Part shown: positions 50,572-60,382 of the stretch, in pieces
How positions within the stretch are numbered: position 1 is the stretch's first letter
Layout of the letters: each line of letters begins with the position of its first letter
Source: Flavobacteriaceae bacterium
Lineage (GTDB): Bacteria; Bacteroidota; Bacteroidia; Flavobacteriales; Flavobacteriaceae
DNA: 64,000 nt
Reading direction: 5' to 3'
NCBI GenBank assembly: GCA_024644725.1
Contig: JAHEHE010000001.1
Span: 25,257 to 89,256, forward strand
Notes under the pieces: generated by a model
Databases searched by the model: none
Told to the model about the DNA's origin: nothing
Seen by the model: the letters and a program-made list of their open reading frames with translations, nothing else
Position numbers and translations under genes: made by a program

Positions 50572-51291
50572 ATGATCGCAATCTTAAAAAAGGAAATCGA
50601 CGTCTTTTTCTCGACCCCCATCGGATATTTGGTCATTGCCGTGTTTCTGCTGGTCAATGGTCTTTTTCTCTGGGTCTTCAATGGTGACTTCAACATTCTC
50701 AACGCAGGTTTTGCCGACCTGAACAATTTCTTTTTCCTCGCACCCTGGTTCTTTGTCTTTATCATTCCGGCCATGACCATGCGGAGCTTCTCGGATGAGA
50801 TTCGACTGGGCACCATCGAGATTTTGAAAACGAGCCCCATTAGCAGCTGGGAGATCATATTGGGCAAATATTTGGGATCGCTGCTCCTGATTCTTATCGC
50901 GCTAATTCCAACCGTATCCTATGTCTATACCGTCATCCAATTGGCTGCAACTCCTTCCGATATTGATTTTGCGAGCATTATAGGATCCTATATCGGGCTT
51001 ATGTTCCTGGCAGGTGGGTTTACGGCGATTGGACTTCTGGCCTCTGTTTTATCGAGCAACCAGATCGTGTCTTTCATCATCGGAGTAACCCTTTCTTTTG
51101 CCATGTATTACGGGTTTCAGGCCCTTGGGGACCTGGATGTGTTTCCCGGTCTGTCCCTGGAGAATTGGGGCATGAGCGCCAGGTACCGAAGTATGGGACG
51201 CGGTGTGATCGACACTCGGGATGTGCTCTATTTTTTGAGTGTTGCCTTTGTCTTTCTATATCTGACCAAACTGAAATTTGAACAAAAATAA
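50572..51291 (+). CDS. gldF: Gliding motility ABC transporter permease GldF
   Basis: MIAILKKEIDVFFSTPIGYLVIAVFLLVNGLFLWVF; overlaps/abuts gldG. Confidence 0.93.
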   Translation: MIAILKKEIDVFFSTPIGYLVIAVFLLVNGLFLWVFNGDFNILNAGFADLNNFFFLAPWFFVFIIPAMTMRSFSDEIRLGTIEILKTSPISSWEIILGKYLGSLLLILIALIPTVSYVYTVIQLAATPSDIDFASIIGSYIGLMFLAGGFTAIGLLASVLSSNQIVSFIIGVTLSFAMYYGFQALGDLDVFPGLSLENWGMSARYRSMGRGVIDTRDVLYFLSVAFVFLYLTKLKFEQK

Positions 51292-52959
51292 ATGCCGGAT
51301 CAACGTAGTGCGAAAATGAAAAAAGCTCCCATTCAAATCCTTATCGTCCTTGGCCTGGTTATCGTGGTTAACTTTTTAGGGAATTCGCTCTACAAGAGAT
51401 TTGACCTGACCCGTGACAACCGATATACCCTTTCGGACGAAACCATTTCCCTGGTCGAGAGTTTGAAGGAGCCCATCATTGTCAAAGTCTATCTGCAGGG
51501 AGATTTCCCTTCGGAGTTCAAAAGACTGCAGGCCGAAACCGACCAGCTTCTGGAAGAGCTCAGTGCGATCAACGATCAGATCGTCTATCGTTTCATCGAC
51601 CCATTGAGCAACCCGAAAGAATTGATCGACAAGGGGCTGCAACCCAGCAGACTCACGGTTCAGGAAGGGGGAAAAGTGTCAGAAGCCGTGATTTTCCCAT
51701 GGGCCATCGTCTCCTACAAGGGCAAAGAAGAAAATGTGTCATTACTGGTCAATTCTGTGGCCGAAAGCCAGGAAAAGCAATTGCAGAATTCGATTGAGAA
51801 CCTGGAATACGAGTTCGCACATGCCTTTGCCAAGATAAAAGAGGACAAGAGCAAGAGAATTGCAGTGCTCAAAGGAAATGGGGAGCTCGATGACCTCTAT
51901 CTCTATAGCTTCCTGAAGAAATTAGGGGAATACTATCACCTGGCGGCCTTTACGTTGGATTCCGCAGAAACGGACCCTGTGTCTACTTTGAGACAGCTGC
52001 GGGACTATGACCTGGCAGTGATCGCCAAACCCACCATCCCCTTTACAGATCAAGAGAAATACCTTATGGACCAGTACCTGATCGGAGGAGGCAAGACGAT
52101 GTGGCTGATCGACAATGTTCACGCCGAGATGGACAGTCTCTTGACCACAGGCAAATCCCTGGCCTACAATCGGGACCTCGGTCTTACGGATTTGTTTTTC
52201 AGCTATGGGGTGCGGATCAACTACAATGTGTCCAAAGATCTTTACAGCTCGACGATTCGGCTCGCATCTGGGAATACCGGCAATCAGGTGCAATACCAGG
52301 ATTTTGTTTGGCCTTATTTTCCCTTGATTTTTACGGATGACCAGCATCCGATAACAAAAAACATCGATCCTGTTCTTCTCAAGTTTCCGAGCAGTATGGA
52401 TACGCTTCAGAATGGATTGAAAAAAAGAATTCTGTTGAGCTCCTCGGCGAACGGACGCATCATTGGCACACCCACTCCAGTCGCATTGGACGAAATTGCA
52501 CAGGAGATCAATCGGAATGAATTCAATGATGCCGCGATTCCCTTCGGGGTCCTGCTGGAAGGCAGCTTCAAATCGGCTTACGCCGCTAGGATCAAGCCTT
52601 TTCAATACAGTGAATCCGCTGAAAACAGCCCGATGACCAAAATGATGGTGATCAGTGACGGGGACATCGCGGCGAATGAGGTATACCGGGGAGAACCTCT
52701 GCCGTTGGACAAAGACAAATGGACACAACAGCCCTATGGCAACCTGAGCTTTTTGCTCAATGCCACTCACTACCTGCTCGATGAAAATGGAATCATCCGG
52801 CTGAGGGCCAAAAGCCTGGAGCTTCAGTTCCTGGACAAGGAAAAAGCATATAGCGAACGTGGGCGCTGGCAAATCATCAACCTGGTTCTGCCTCTTGTCC
52901 TTTTATTTGCACTGAGCATACTCTTCAAAATGATCCGTGTCAAACGTTATGCCCGTTAG
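51292..52959 (+). CDS. gldG: Gliding motility ABC transporter substrate-binding-like protein GldG
   Basis: N-terminal TM, RFDLTRDNRYTLSDETISLVESLKEPIIVKVYLQGDFPSEFKRL. Confidence 0.93.
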   Translation: MPDQRSAKMKKAPIQILIVLGLVIVVNFLGNSLYKRFDLTRDNRYTLSDETISLVESLKEPIIVKVYLQGDFPSEFKRLQAETDQLLEELSAINDQIVYRFIDPLSNPKELIDKGLQPSRLTVQEGGKVSEAVIFPWAIVSYKGKEENVSLLVNSVAESQEKQLQNSIENLEYEFAHAFAKIKEDKSKRIAVLKGNGELDDLYLYSFLKKLGEYYHLAAFTLDSAETDPVSTLRQLRDYDLAVIAKPTIPFTDQEKYLMDQYLIGGGKTMWLIDNVHAEMDSLLTTGKSLAYNRDLGLTDLFFSYGVRINYNVSKDLYSSTIRLASGNTGNQVQYQDFVWPYFPLIFTDDQHPITKNIDPVLLKFPSSMDTLQNGLKKRILLSSSANGRIIGTPTPVALDEIAQEINRNEFNDAAIPFGVLLEGSFKSAYAARIKPFQYSESAENSPMTKMMVISDGDIAANEVYRGEPLPLDKDKWTQQPYGNLSFLLNATHYLLDENGIIRLRAKSLELQFLDKEKAYSERGRWQIINLVLPLVLLFALSILFKMIRVKRYAR

Positions 52960-53050
52960 GCTCATAAAGTTTTGTTAAAAAAATGCGGATTTTTTAACCA
53001 TCCTGAGAATTGACTTAATTTTAAACAAACTTTAACAAAAACTAAATTCT

Positions 53051-53896
53051 ATGCAATCTAAAATCATTACACTATTTATGGCGCTTGTGGCATTTACCGT
53101 TCAGGCGCAGATCCAAACCCCCCAACCAAGTCCTGGTGCTGAAATTGAGCAGGTAATCGGACTCACCGAGATTGAGGTGGACTACTCCAGACCCGCGATG
53201 CGAGGCAGAACTATCTATGGAGATCTGGTTCCTTACGGCAAATTATGGAGAACAGGTGCCAATACCAGGACCAAATTCTCGACAAGCACCGACATCACGG
53301 TACAGGGAAAAGAACTTAAGGAGGGAACCTACGGAATCCTTTCTGTTCCCAATAAAGACTCCTGGGACATCATCTTTTACACAGAAGCCGAAGGAGGTGG
53401 AGCGCCAAAAGAGCTCGACAAGAGCAAAGTTGCCCTGACCGTTCAAGCCAAACCGGAAAACACCGGATACGACATGGAGAACTTCACTATCGCTTTTGGA
53501 GATCTCGCAGATGGTTCGACAGGAATGATGTACATCATGTGGGAAAAAACGCGTGTGCCCCTGAAAATAGGAACACCTGCCAAAGAAATAGCCATGAAGA
53601 GCATTGAAGATGTTATGGCTGGAGAACCCACTGCCAATGATTATTTCCAGGCAGCTGCCTTTTATCACGAAGCGGGTGAAGACATGGACAAGGCCCTGGC
53701 GTGGGTGAGCAAAGCCGTGGAGATGAACCCGGATGCCTTCTGGATGTCGCGACGCAAATCTTTGATCCAGGCAGACATGGGAGACAAGAAAGGTGCTGTT
53801 GAAACGGCCAAGGTATCTCTGGCTGCTGCCGAAAAAGCAGGAAATGCCGATTACATGAAAATGAACAAGGAATCCATAGCGGAATGGAGCAAGTAA
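53051..53896 (+). CDS. DUF2911 domain secreted protein with C-terminal TPR-like region
   Basis: VDYSRPAMRGRTIYGDLVPYGKLWRTGANTRTKFSTSTDITVQGKELKEGTYGILSVP. Confidence 0.9.
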   Translation: MQSKIITLFMALVAFTVQAQIQTPQPSPGAEIEQVIGLTEIEVDYSRPAMRGRTIYGDLVPYGKLWRTGANTRTKFSTSTDITVQGKELKEGTYGILSVPNKDSWDIIFYTEAEGGGAPKELDKSKVALTVQAKPENTGYDMENFTIAFGDLADGSTGMMYIMWEKTRVPLKIGTPAKEIAMKSIEDVMAGEPTANDYFQAAAFYHEAGEDMDKALAWVSKAVEMNPDAFWMSRRKSLIQADMGDKKGAVETAKVSLAAAEKAGNADYMKMNKESIAEWSK

Positions 53897-53931
53897 AGCT
53901 TGCTTTATCAAGTTGATAAAAATAACAAACG

Positions 53932-54423
53932 ATGAGAATTTTAAGTATATTTTTGGCACTGGTCATGATCACGTCGATCAGTTGTGCACAGAAAAGCCCG
54001 CGAAAAAATGCTAAAGGCATAATAGGTGGAACGACAATTGAAATCGACTACGGCGCTCCAAGCGTCAAAGGAAGAAAAATTTGGGGTGGTCTTGAAAAGT
54101 ACGGTGCCGTCTGGAGAGCCGGGGCCAACGAGAACACGACAGTGTCTTTTGACAAAGATGTCAAAGTAGCTGGACAGGACCTGCCGGCCGGAAAATACGG
54201 CTTCTTTATCATCCCCAATGAAACCGGAGATTGGATCGTTATCTTCAACAAGAAGAACGATGGCTGGGGAGCCTATTCATACGCTGAGTCAGATGATGCA
54301 CTTCGTGTCTCCGTAGCACCTCAGATGGTGGACGACAACCAGGAAGAGTTGATGTATGCTGTGACCAATGAAGGAATTTTGTTCGGTTGGGAAAAGGCGC
54401 GTCTGAATATCCCCGTGGAATAA
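53932..54423 (+). CDS. DUF2911 domain secreted (lipo)protein
   Basis: IDYGAPSVKGRKIWGGLEKYGAVWRAGANENTTVSFDKDVKVAGQDLPAGKYGFFIIP; paralog of the preceding gene. Confidence 0.9.
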   Translation: MRILSIFLALVMITSISCAQKSPRKNAKGIIGGTTIEIDYGAPSVKGRKIWGGLEKYGAVWRAGANENTTVSFDKDVKVAGQDLPAGKYGFFIIPNETGDWIVIFNKKNDGWGAYSYAESDDALRVSVAPQMVDDNQEELMYAVTNEGILFGWEKARLNIPVE

Positions 54424-54468
54424 CCATGTTGCGAAATCACAGGATTTCACAATAGGAAAATGAAATTG

Positions 54469-54493
54469 AACCCCGGTCTACCGGGGTTTTTTT
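54469..54493. terminator. Intrinsic terminator between convergent genes
   Basis: AACCCCGGT CT ACCGGGGTT followed by T-run. Confidence 0.8.
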
Positions 54494-56174
54494 ATGCCTT
54501 TTGGATTCCCTCTTTGCCTGTAAATCCATTCAAGATCAGAGCCAGGACGATAACGATCGTGCACCCGAGAAGATTCAACCAGAGATAAGGAAGAATGTCT
54601 GCAAACCAGACTCCGATAATGATCAGTTGAGTGACCAGGGCTGCCCGGAAGACTGAATTCGCTTTAACCTGCTTGAAAAAGAATGCAAGCAGGAAAATTC
54701 CCAAAATATTTCCGTAAAAGATGGATCCGATGATGTTGACCAGCTGTATGAGGTTGTCGAACAAATTGGCCACACTTGCCACCAGGATCGCCAGTATTCC
54801 CCAACCCAGGGTAAACCATTTGGTTGCCTTCACATAGTGACCCGGATCCTTCTTGGTCTTTTCGTTGCGTTGATACAGATCGATCATGGTCGTCGCCGCA
54901 AGGGCGTTCAATTCAGAAGCGGTCGAGGACATCGCCGCCGAGAGGATCACTGCCAGAAGCAAGCCGATGAGTCCCCGGGGTAGATTGTTGAGGATAAAAT
55001 GAATGAAAACATAGTCCTTGTCATTGGTCTCAACCGTGTCATCCGCCTTCAATATGATTTCCTTGGCACGCTCCCTGTTCTTGTATTCCTCGGCATTCAG
55101 CTCCTTGATGCGATCTCTTGTGATCTTATCTCCTGAACCGGTGCCCAGCTGCATCTGGAGGGTTTTCTTCTCTTCTTCAAGACCTCTGTGCGTTTTCTGA
55201 ACCTCCGCGTACTCTTCCGCATATGTAGATTCCATGACCGCTTTGGTGGCCGCCGGATTGAAATTCACAGGGGACGCATTAAACTGGTAAAAAACAAATA
55301 CCATAACCCCAACGAGCAGTATGAAAAACTGCATAGGCACTTTTAAGAAGCCGTTGAAGATGAGCCCCAACTGGCTTTCCCGTACCGATTTCCCCGACAG
55401 GTAACGCTGCACCTGAGACTGATCCGTCCCAAAGTAGGACAGCATCAGGAAGGTTCCGCCTAAAAATCCCGTCCAAACGGTGTATCTGTTGTTCAGGTCG
55501 AAAGAAAAATCCAGGACCTTCATCTTGTCACTCGCACCTGCTATTTGCAATGCATTGGTGAACGAGATATCTTCAGGCAGATAGCTGACAATCAAGAAGA
55601 ATGCTGCGAACATCCCTATGAAAATGACCGCCATCTGCTGCTTTTGTGTTACACTCACAGCTTTCGTTCCCCCGCTAACCGTATAGATGATCACCAGGAC
55701 CCCGATCAGGATGTTAAGGGTCAGCAGATTCCAGCCCAAAACGGCAGAAAGTATGATGGCCGGGGCAAAAATGGTGATCCCGGCGGCCAAACCCCGCTGA
55801 ATGAGAAAAAGTATGGCTGTAAGTGTTCTTGTCTTCAGGTCAAAGCGGCTCTCCAAATACTCATAGGCCGTATAAACATTGAGTCGGTGGTATATGGGAA
55901 TGAAAACCAAACAGATAATGATCATGGCGATGGGCAGACCGAAATAGAACTGGACAAAACCCATGCCGCTGTGAAATGCCTGACCGGGCGTCGACAGAAA
56001 AGTGATGGCGCTGGCCTGAGTAGCCATGACAGACAAACCGATGGTCCACCATTGGGCTTCACTCCCACCCTTGATAAAATCTTTTACATTCTTGCTACCG
56101 CGCGTTTTCCAGGATCCGTAGATAACAATAAAGAGCAACGTGGCTATGAGAACCAACCAATCAAGTGAAGCCAT
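54492..56174 (-). CDS. Sodium:solute symporter (SSS family)
   Basis: Multi-TM; GGSEAQWWTIGLSVMATQASAITFLSTPGQAFHSGMGFVQFYFGLP. Confidence 0.93.
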   Translation of the reverse strand: MASLDWLVLIATLLFIVIYGSWKTRGSKNVKDFIKGGSEAQWWTIGLSVMATQASAITFLSTPGQAFHSGMGFVQFYFGLPIAMIIICLVFIPIYHRLNVYTAYEYLESRFDLKTRTLTAILFLIQRGLAAGITIFAPAIILSAVLGWNLLTLNILIGVLVIIYTVSGGTKAVSVTQKQQMAVIFIGMFAAFFLIVSYLPEDISFTNALQIAGASDKMKVLDFSFDLNNRYTVWTGFLGGTFLMLSYFGTDQSQVQRYLSGKSVRESQLGLIFNGFLKVPMQFFILLVGVMVFVFYQFNASPVNFNPAATKAVMESTYAEEYAEVQKTHRGLEEEKKTLQMQLGTGSGDKITRDRIKELNAEEYKNRERAKEIILKADDTVETNDKDYVFIHFILNNLPRGLIGLLLAVILSAAMSSTASELNALAATTMIDLYQRNEKTKKDPGHYVKATKWFTLGWGILAILVASVANLFDNLIQLVNIIGSIFYGNILGIFLLAFFFKQVKANSVFRAALVTQLIIIGVWFADILPYLWLNLLGCTIVIVLALILNGFTGKEGIQKA

Positions 56175-56177
56175 GAA

Positions 56178-56294
56178 TCAGGAAAAATAAGTCATTATGA
56201 AGTAAAAGACCACCAGGTAGATCGCATTGGCCACGAGCACCCAGGTATAGGATCTTTCCCATTTTCCTGAAACTGCATTCTTGTTGTCTTCCAA
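56178..56294 (-). CDS. 38-aa single-TM protein (TTG start), not in ORF track
   Basis: LEDNKNAVSGKWERSYTWVLVANAIYLVVFYFIMTYFS*; fills the gap between PIG-L stop (56298) and SSS start (56174). Confidence 0.6.
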   Translation of the reverse strand: MEDNKNAVSGKWERSYTWVLVANAIYLVVFYFIMTYFS

Positions 56295-56297
56295 AAT

Positions 56298-58814
56298 CTA
56301 CTTTTTAAGTTCGGTTTCCAGTTCGTTTCTCCCGATGGACAGCATGTTGGCAAACAGCTTGTATGCACCGGGAACGCCGGCCGGGAGCTCTCTGAAAAAA
56401 GACAGCCCTGTATAAATATAGTGACCTTCTCCATACTTTGCAACTAACAGGCTTCCTTTCATCGGGTCTTCTCCGTTTTCCTCGAAGGAGAAAAGCGGTG
56501 TGAATTCATCGGACCATTCACCCGGGAAGTACAAGCCACGCTCCTGCACCCATCCGTCAAAATCTGATTTTTCTATCTTGTTCGGATAGTTCATAAGCTC
56601 ATGGTCCGGAGCCAAAAAAGTGACCTCGGCGTTCTCGTCGGTAATTCTCTGTCTTGAAAGCTTGAGTTCGAAGGGAGCCAGGTTCTCCTCGACTTTCAGC
56701 CTCCTGTTTGTATTGTACTGCACAATCATTGTTCCTCCTTTTCTGACGTAGTTCAACAGGGCAGCCTGCTTCACCACCAATTCGTCCACGGTGTTATAGG
56801 CCCTTATTCCCACGATGACCGCATCGTATTGGGAGAGTGACCTTTCGGAGATCAGCTTCGGGTCAATCTCGCGAACCTCATAGCCTATCTGCTTCAGGTA
56901 TTTGGCTACTTCGTCTCCCGCGCCGTTGATGTATCCAATGCGGCCCATTTTCTTGTTCAGGTCGAGACGCACGACTTTTGATCCCGAGGGCAGGAATACC
57001 ATCTGTTTCGGGATATGCTCATAATCGATCTCAACCAGGGATTTGTCATACGCACCATTTGAAGTCTCTACAATCGGTTTCAGGATTCCTTCACTCTGTT
57101 TCTGAGGCGGAGTCACCATAAAGCGAACTACAACTTCCTCTTCTTTGTTCTTTGTGCTGAAATCAGCGCTTTCCGGCTCTACTCCCCATCCTTCGGGCGC
57201 TTCAAGGCGAACTGTTCCCGAGAGCCCGTCTTTGTGCGGATTGACAACAACCGGAATCTCACGGGGCGAATTGTCGTCGAAAAGAACCACTTTCGAGCGA
57301 ATCGATGAGGAAACTTCAGGAACGATTTCAAAGGGCTGATAGACCTCACCTCGCACCGGATCGTTGTATTTGTAGACTACATCTCTTTCAAACGAAACAT
57401 CCTGACCGTCGATCTCCATATTGAATTGAAGCCGCAGTGATCGAGGCGTGACAGGCTCTCCGATCATTTCCAGGTCATCCACATCATACATGCCCAAACT
57501 CCAGGGTTTATCCAACCAGTAGGCCGAGGTCAGTCCCAGATTATCAGGGAGTTGAACCGTCATCTTTTCTTTAAAACCTGTGTTGAAGGGAAGATCTTTG
57601 CCCATTTTCTGTTCCTTCTGCATGGGCAAGACCCAAACCGATTTCAACTCAACATTCACGGGGCTTCGATTGATGGCCTCCACCTCGATATCGAGCTTTT
57701 CACCTACCGTGGAATGCGGTTCACCCGAGACACCTTCCAGGTAAAGGCCGAGACAGGCTGCGATAATGTCTTTGATCTGTTGCGTTTTGAACTCTCTCCA
57801 GTGCTTATTTTCGAGCTGGACGATCAGTTCATAAGCCTGCATGAGTGCGGGAACACTTTTCGAAGGATTTTCAAAATCATAGTCTTCCTGGACCTGCTCC
57901 AGAATCTTCTGAATCTCCTGACCTCCCTTCACTCGTGACCAGGTCGTATTGATGCCCTCAAAAATGTCGGATTTCTCCTTGGGCATCGTTCCTTTGAGCA
58001 ATTGCAGGTATTCCATTTCGGATCCCCGGGTTCCGGTGCTGCCAAACCCTTGGGATTTGTGCATGCTGCGACTCAAGGAGGCAATTTCGGAATTGGAAAG
58101 CCCCTGACCATTGTAATAGGTGCCAATATCCACCGAAAGCATTTTCGACTTGTCCACCTCTTCGAATTTCTCGCGGCTGCCGTAAAACCACCAATGGGTA
58201 TTGAAGAAAATCCGTTTGGGTTCCCAGGCCGAAAAACCCGGGGTGTCGTAATCCTTGTCAGGGGCCAGATCAAAGGCCTCCAGGCTCAACATAGCCGAGG
58301 AGGTGTGATGCCCGTGGGTACGTCCTGCGGATTCGGCATCGAATCGGTTGATTATAATATCCGGCTGAAACTCACGCATGACCCGAACCACATCATTGAG
58401 GACTTTCTCCTTTTTCCAAATCTCCAAAGTCTCGTCGGGGTGTTTGGAGTATCCGAAGTCATTCGCCCGGGTAAAAAACTGCTCTCCCCCATCAGTCTGA
58501 CGTGCCCTGAGAAGCTCATTGGTCCGGATGACACCGAGAAGCTCCCTGATTTCGGGACCTATAAGATTCTGCCCCCCATCCCCTCGCGTAATGGACAGAT
58601 AAGCTGTACGAGCATGAACCTCGTTCGAAAAATAGGAGATCATGCGCGTATTCTCATCATCAGGATGTGCTGCCAGGTACAGCACCGTTCCTAAAAAATT
58701 CAATTTTTCAATTTCGTGATAGATATCACTTGAACTCAATTTTTCAGGGGCCTGTGCGTTTCCGGGAGCGCAGAGAGTCAAAGCGACAAACAAGAATAGT
58801 AAGCGTATTTTCAT
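56298..58814 (-). CDS. PIG-L family deacetylase, large secreted form
   Basis: YLAAHPDDENTRMISYFSNEVHARTAYLSITRGDGGQNLIG; start moved to MKIRLLFLFVALTLCAPGNAQ. Confidence 0.93.
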   Translation of the reverse strand: MKIRLLFLFVALTLCAPGNAQAPEKLSSSDIYHEIEKLNFLGTVLYLAAHPDDENTRMISYFSNEVHARTAYLSITRGDGGQNLIGPEIRELLGVIRTNELLRARQTDGGEQFFTRANDFGYSKHPDETLEIWKKEKVLNDVVRVMREFQPDIIINRFDAESAGRTHGHHTSSAMLSLEAFDLAPDKDYDTPGFSAWEPKRIFFNTHWWFYGSREKFEEVDKSKMLSVDIGTYYNGQGLSNSEIASLSRSMHKSQGFGSTGTRGSEMEYLQLLKGTMPKEKSDIFEGINTTWSRVKGGQEIQKILEQVQEDYDFENPSKSVPALMQAYELIVQLENKHWREFKTQQIKDIIAACLGLYLEGVSGEPHSTVGEKLDIEVEAINRSPVNVELKSVWVLPMQKEQKMGKDLPFNTGFKEKMTVQLPDNLGLTSAYWLDKPWSLGMYDVDDLEMIGEPVTPRSLRLQFNMEIDGQDVSFERDVVYKYNDPVRGEVYQPFEIVPEVSSSIRSKVVLFDDNSPREIPVVVNPHKDGLSGTVRLEAPEGWGVEPESADFSTKNKEEEVVVRFMVTPPQKQSEGILKPIVETSNGAYDKSLVEIDYEHIPKQMVFLPSGSKVVRLDLNKKMGRIGYINGAGDEVAKYLKQIGYEVREIDPKLISERSLSQYDAVIVGIRAYNTVDELVVKQAALLNYVRKGGTMIVQYNTNRRLKVEENLAPFELKLSRQRITDENAEVTFLAPDHELMNYPNKIEKSDFDGWVQERGLYFPGEWSDEFTPLFSFEENGEDPMKGSLLVAKYGEGHYIYTGLSFFRELPAGVPGAYKLFANMLSIGRNELETELKK

Positions 58815-58975
58815 ATGGGATGGTTTTCTTATTGCCGACCCGTAAAACGGTGGCCGAACGAATACGAGCAAAGCTAAAAAAATATCGTCTAGCGCCCGAT
58901 TATTTATGAAAATCTTAACACCATTCGTGTTGATATCCTAAGCAAATAAATTTTCACGGTTAGGGTATAATATAA

Positions 58976-58983
58976 TATATTTG
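58976..58983 (+). promoter_or_regulatory. Putative -7 box TATATTTG for dnaN
   Basis: Matches TANNTTTG about 68 nt upstream of dnaN ATG. Confidence 0.35.
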
Positions 58984-59050
58984 TAACGCTGCGATCAGGT
59001 CGCCGGACCCAACTATGACGCAGGTCAATACAAACTCACAATTGTAAAGA

Positions 59051-60169
59051 ATGAAATTTATAGTTTCCAGTTCACAACTTTTGAAGCAACTGCAGATCCT
59101 AGGGGGTGTTATCAACTCGAACAATACCCTTCCTATTCTCGATAATTTTTTATTCGAGCTTACCAATAACGAACTTAGAATCTCAGCCTCTGACCTGGAG
59201 ACGACCATGAGTACTTCGCTCGAAGTGGAAGCTGACGAGACGGGTGCCATTGCGGTGCCTGCACGCCTTTTGCTTGACATATTAAAGACCTTTGCAGAAC
59301 AGCCGCTGACCTTCAAAGTGGAGGACAATCATACAATTGAAATCAGTTCGGACAGTGGTAAGTACGCCCTGGCCTACGCAGATGGAGAGGAATTTCCGAA
59401 AGCCGTTGAATTGGACTCGCCCAGCAGCGCCATCTTGCAGGGAGATATCCTTGCTACCGGAATCTCAAAGACCATCTTTGCCTCGGGCAATGACGACCTG
59501 AGACCGGTTATGAGTGGCGTGTTCTTTCAATTGAATCCGGAAAGCCTGATTTTCGTTGCAACGGATGCCCACAAATTGGTCAAATACGAAAGGAAAGACA
59601 TAAAGGCCAACGAGGCTGCCGAATTCATCATGCCTAAAAAGCCTTTGAACCTGCTTAAAAACATTCTTGCAGGAAGCGATGATGAAGTCAAAATCGAATA
59701 CAATGACACGAATGCCCGTTTCGCTTTCGGCAACAGCGTGCTCATTTGCAGACTCATCGATGGCAAGTATCCGAATTACGAAGCAGTAATTCCCAGGGAA
59801 AACCCGAACAAACTCACGCTTGACAGGAGCTCTTTTTACAATTCAGTTCGCAGGGTGTCGATCTTTTCGAGTAAAACCACACACCAGATCCGACTGAAAA
59901 TGGCAGGAACTGAGCTCAAGATCTCGGCTGAGGATCTGGACTTTTCAAACAAAGCTGACGAAAGGCTGCAATGCAGCTATGAGGGGGATGACATGCAAAT
60001 TGGCTTCAACTCTCGTTTTTTGATGGAAATGCTCAACCATTTGAACTCTAACGAGATCCTTTTGGAGATGTCTCTGCCGAACCGAGCGGGGATTCTAACA
60101 CCTGTAGATGGCCTGGAGGAAGGTGAGGAAATCACCATGCTTGTCATGCCCGTTATGCTCAGTAATTGA
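59051..60169 (+). CDS. dnaN: DNA polymerase III beta clamp
   Basis: MKFIVSSSQLLKQLQILGGVINSNNTLPILDNFLFEL; C-terminal MLVMPVMLSN. Confidence 0.97.
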   Translation: MKFIVSSSQLLKQLQILGGVINSNNTLPILDNFLFELTNNELRISASDLETTMSTSLEVEADETGAIAVPARLLLDILKTFAEQPLTFKVEDNHTIEISSDSGKYALAYADGEEFPKAVELDSPSSAILQGDILATGISKTIFASGNDDLRPVMSGVFFQLNPESLIFVATDAHKLVKYERKDIKANEAAEFIMPKKPLNLLKNILAGSDDEVKIEYNDTNARFAFGNSVLICRLIDGKYPNYEAVIPRENPNKLTLDRSSFYNSVRRVSIFSSKTTHQIRLKMAGTELKISAEDLDFSNKADERLQCSYEGDDMQIGFNSRFLMEMLNHLNSNEILLEMSLPNRAGILTPVDGLEEGEEITMLVMPVMLSN

Positions 60170-60382
60170 TCAGGTGAATTGAGCTAAATTCTTCTTTTTC
60201 TTGACCTTAGAAATCACTTAAATTTGGATTTTTGGGAGCATATGCTTATATTGCACCCCAGAAAATAGTTGAATCCCCCTAGTATTCAATTTATTTTTTA
60301 GTGAAACTTTAGGACTTTTTACCGGATTAAATACTGGTTTTCAGTCTCTTGTGTTTTATACACGGAAGTGGAACGAAAATAA

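Noticed and set aside
51922-52872. 316-aa minus-strand ORF
   Set aside because: Lies entirely antisense to gldG, no recognisable domain; shadow ORF.
53243-53959. 238-aa minus-strand ORF
   Set aside because: Antisense to the DUF2911 gene; shadow ORF.
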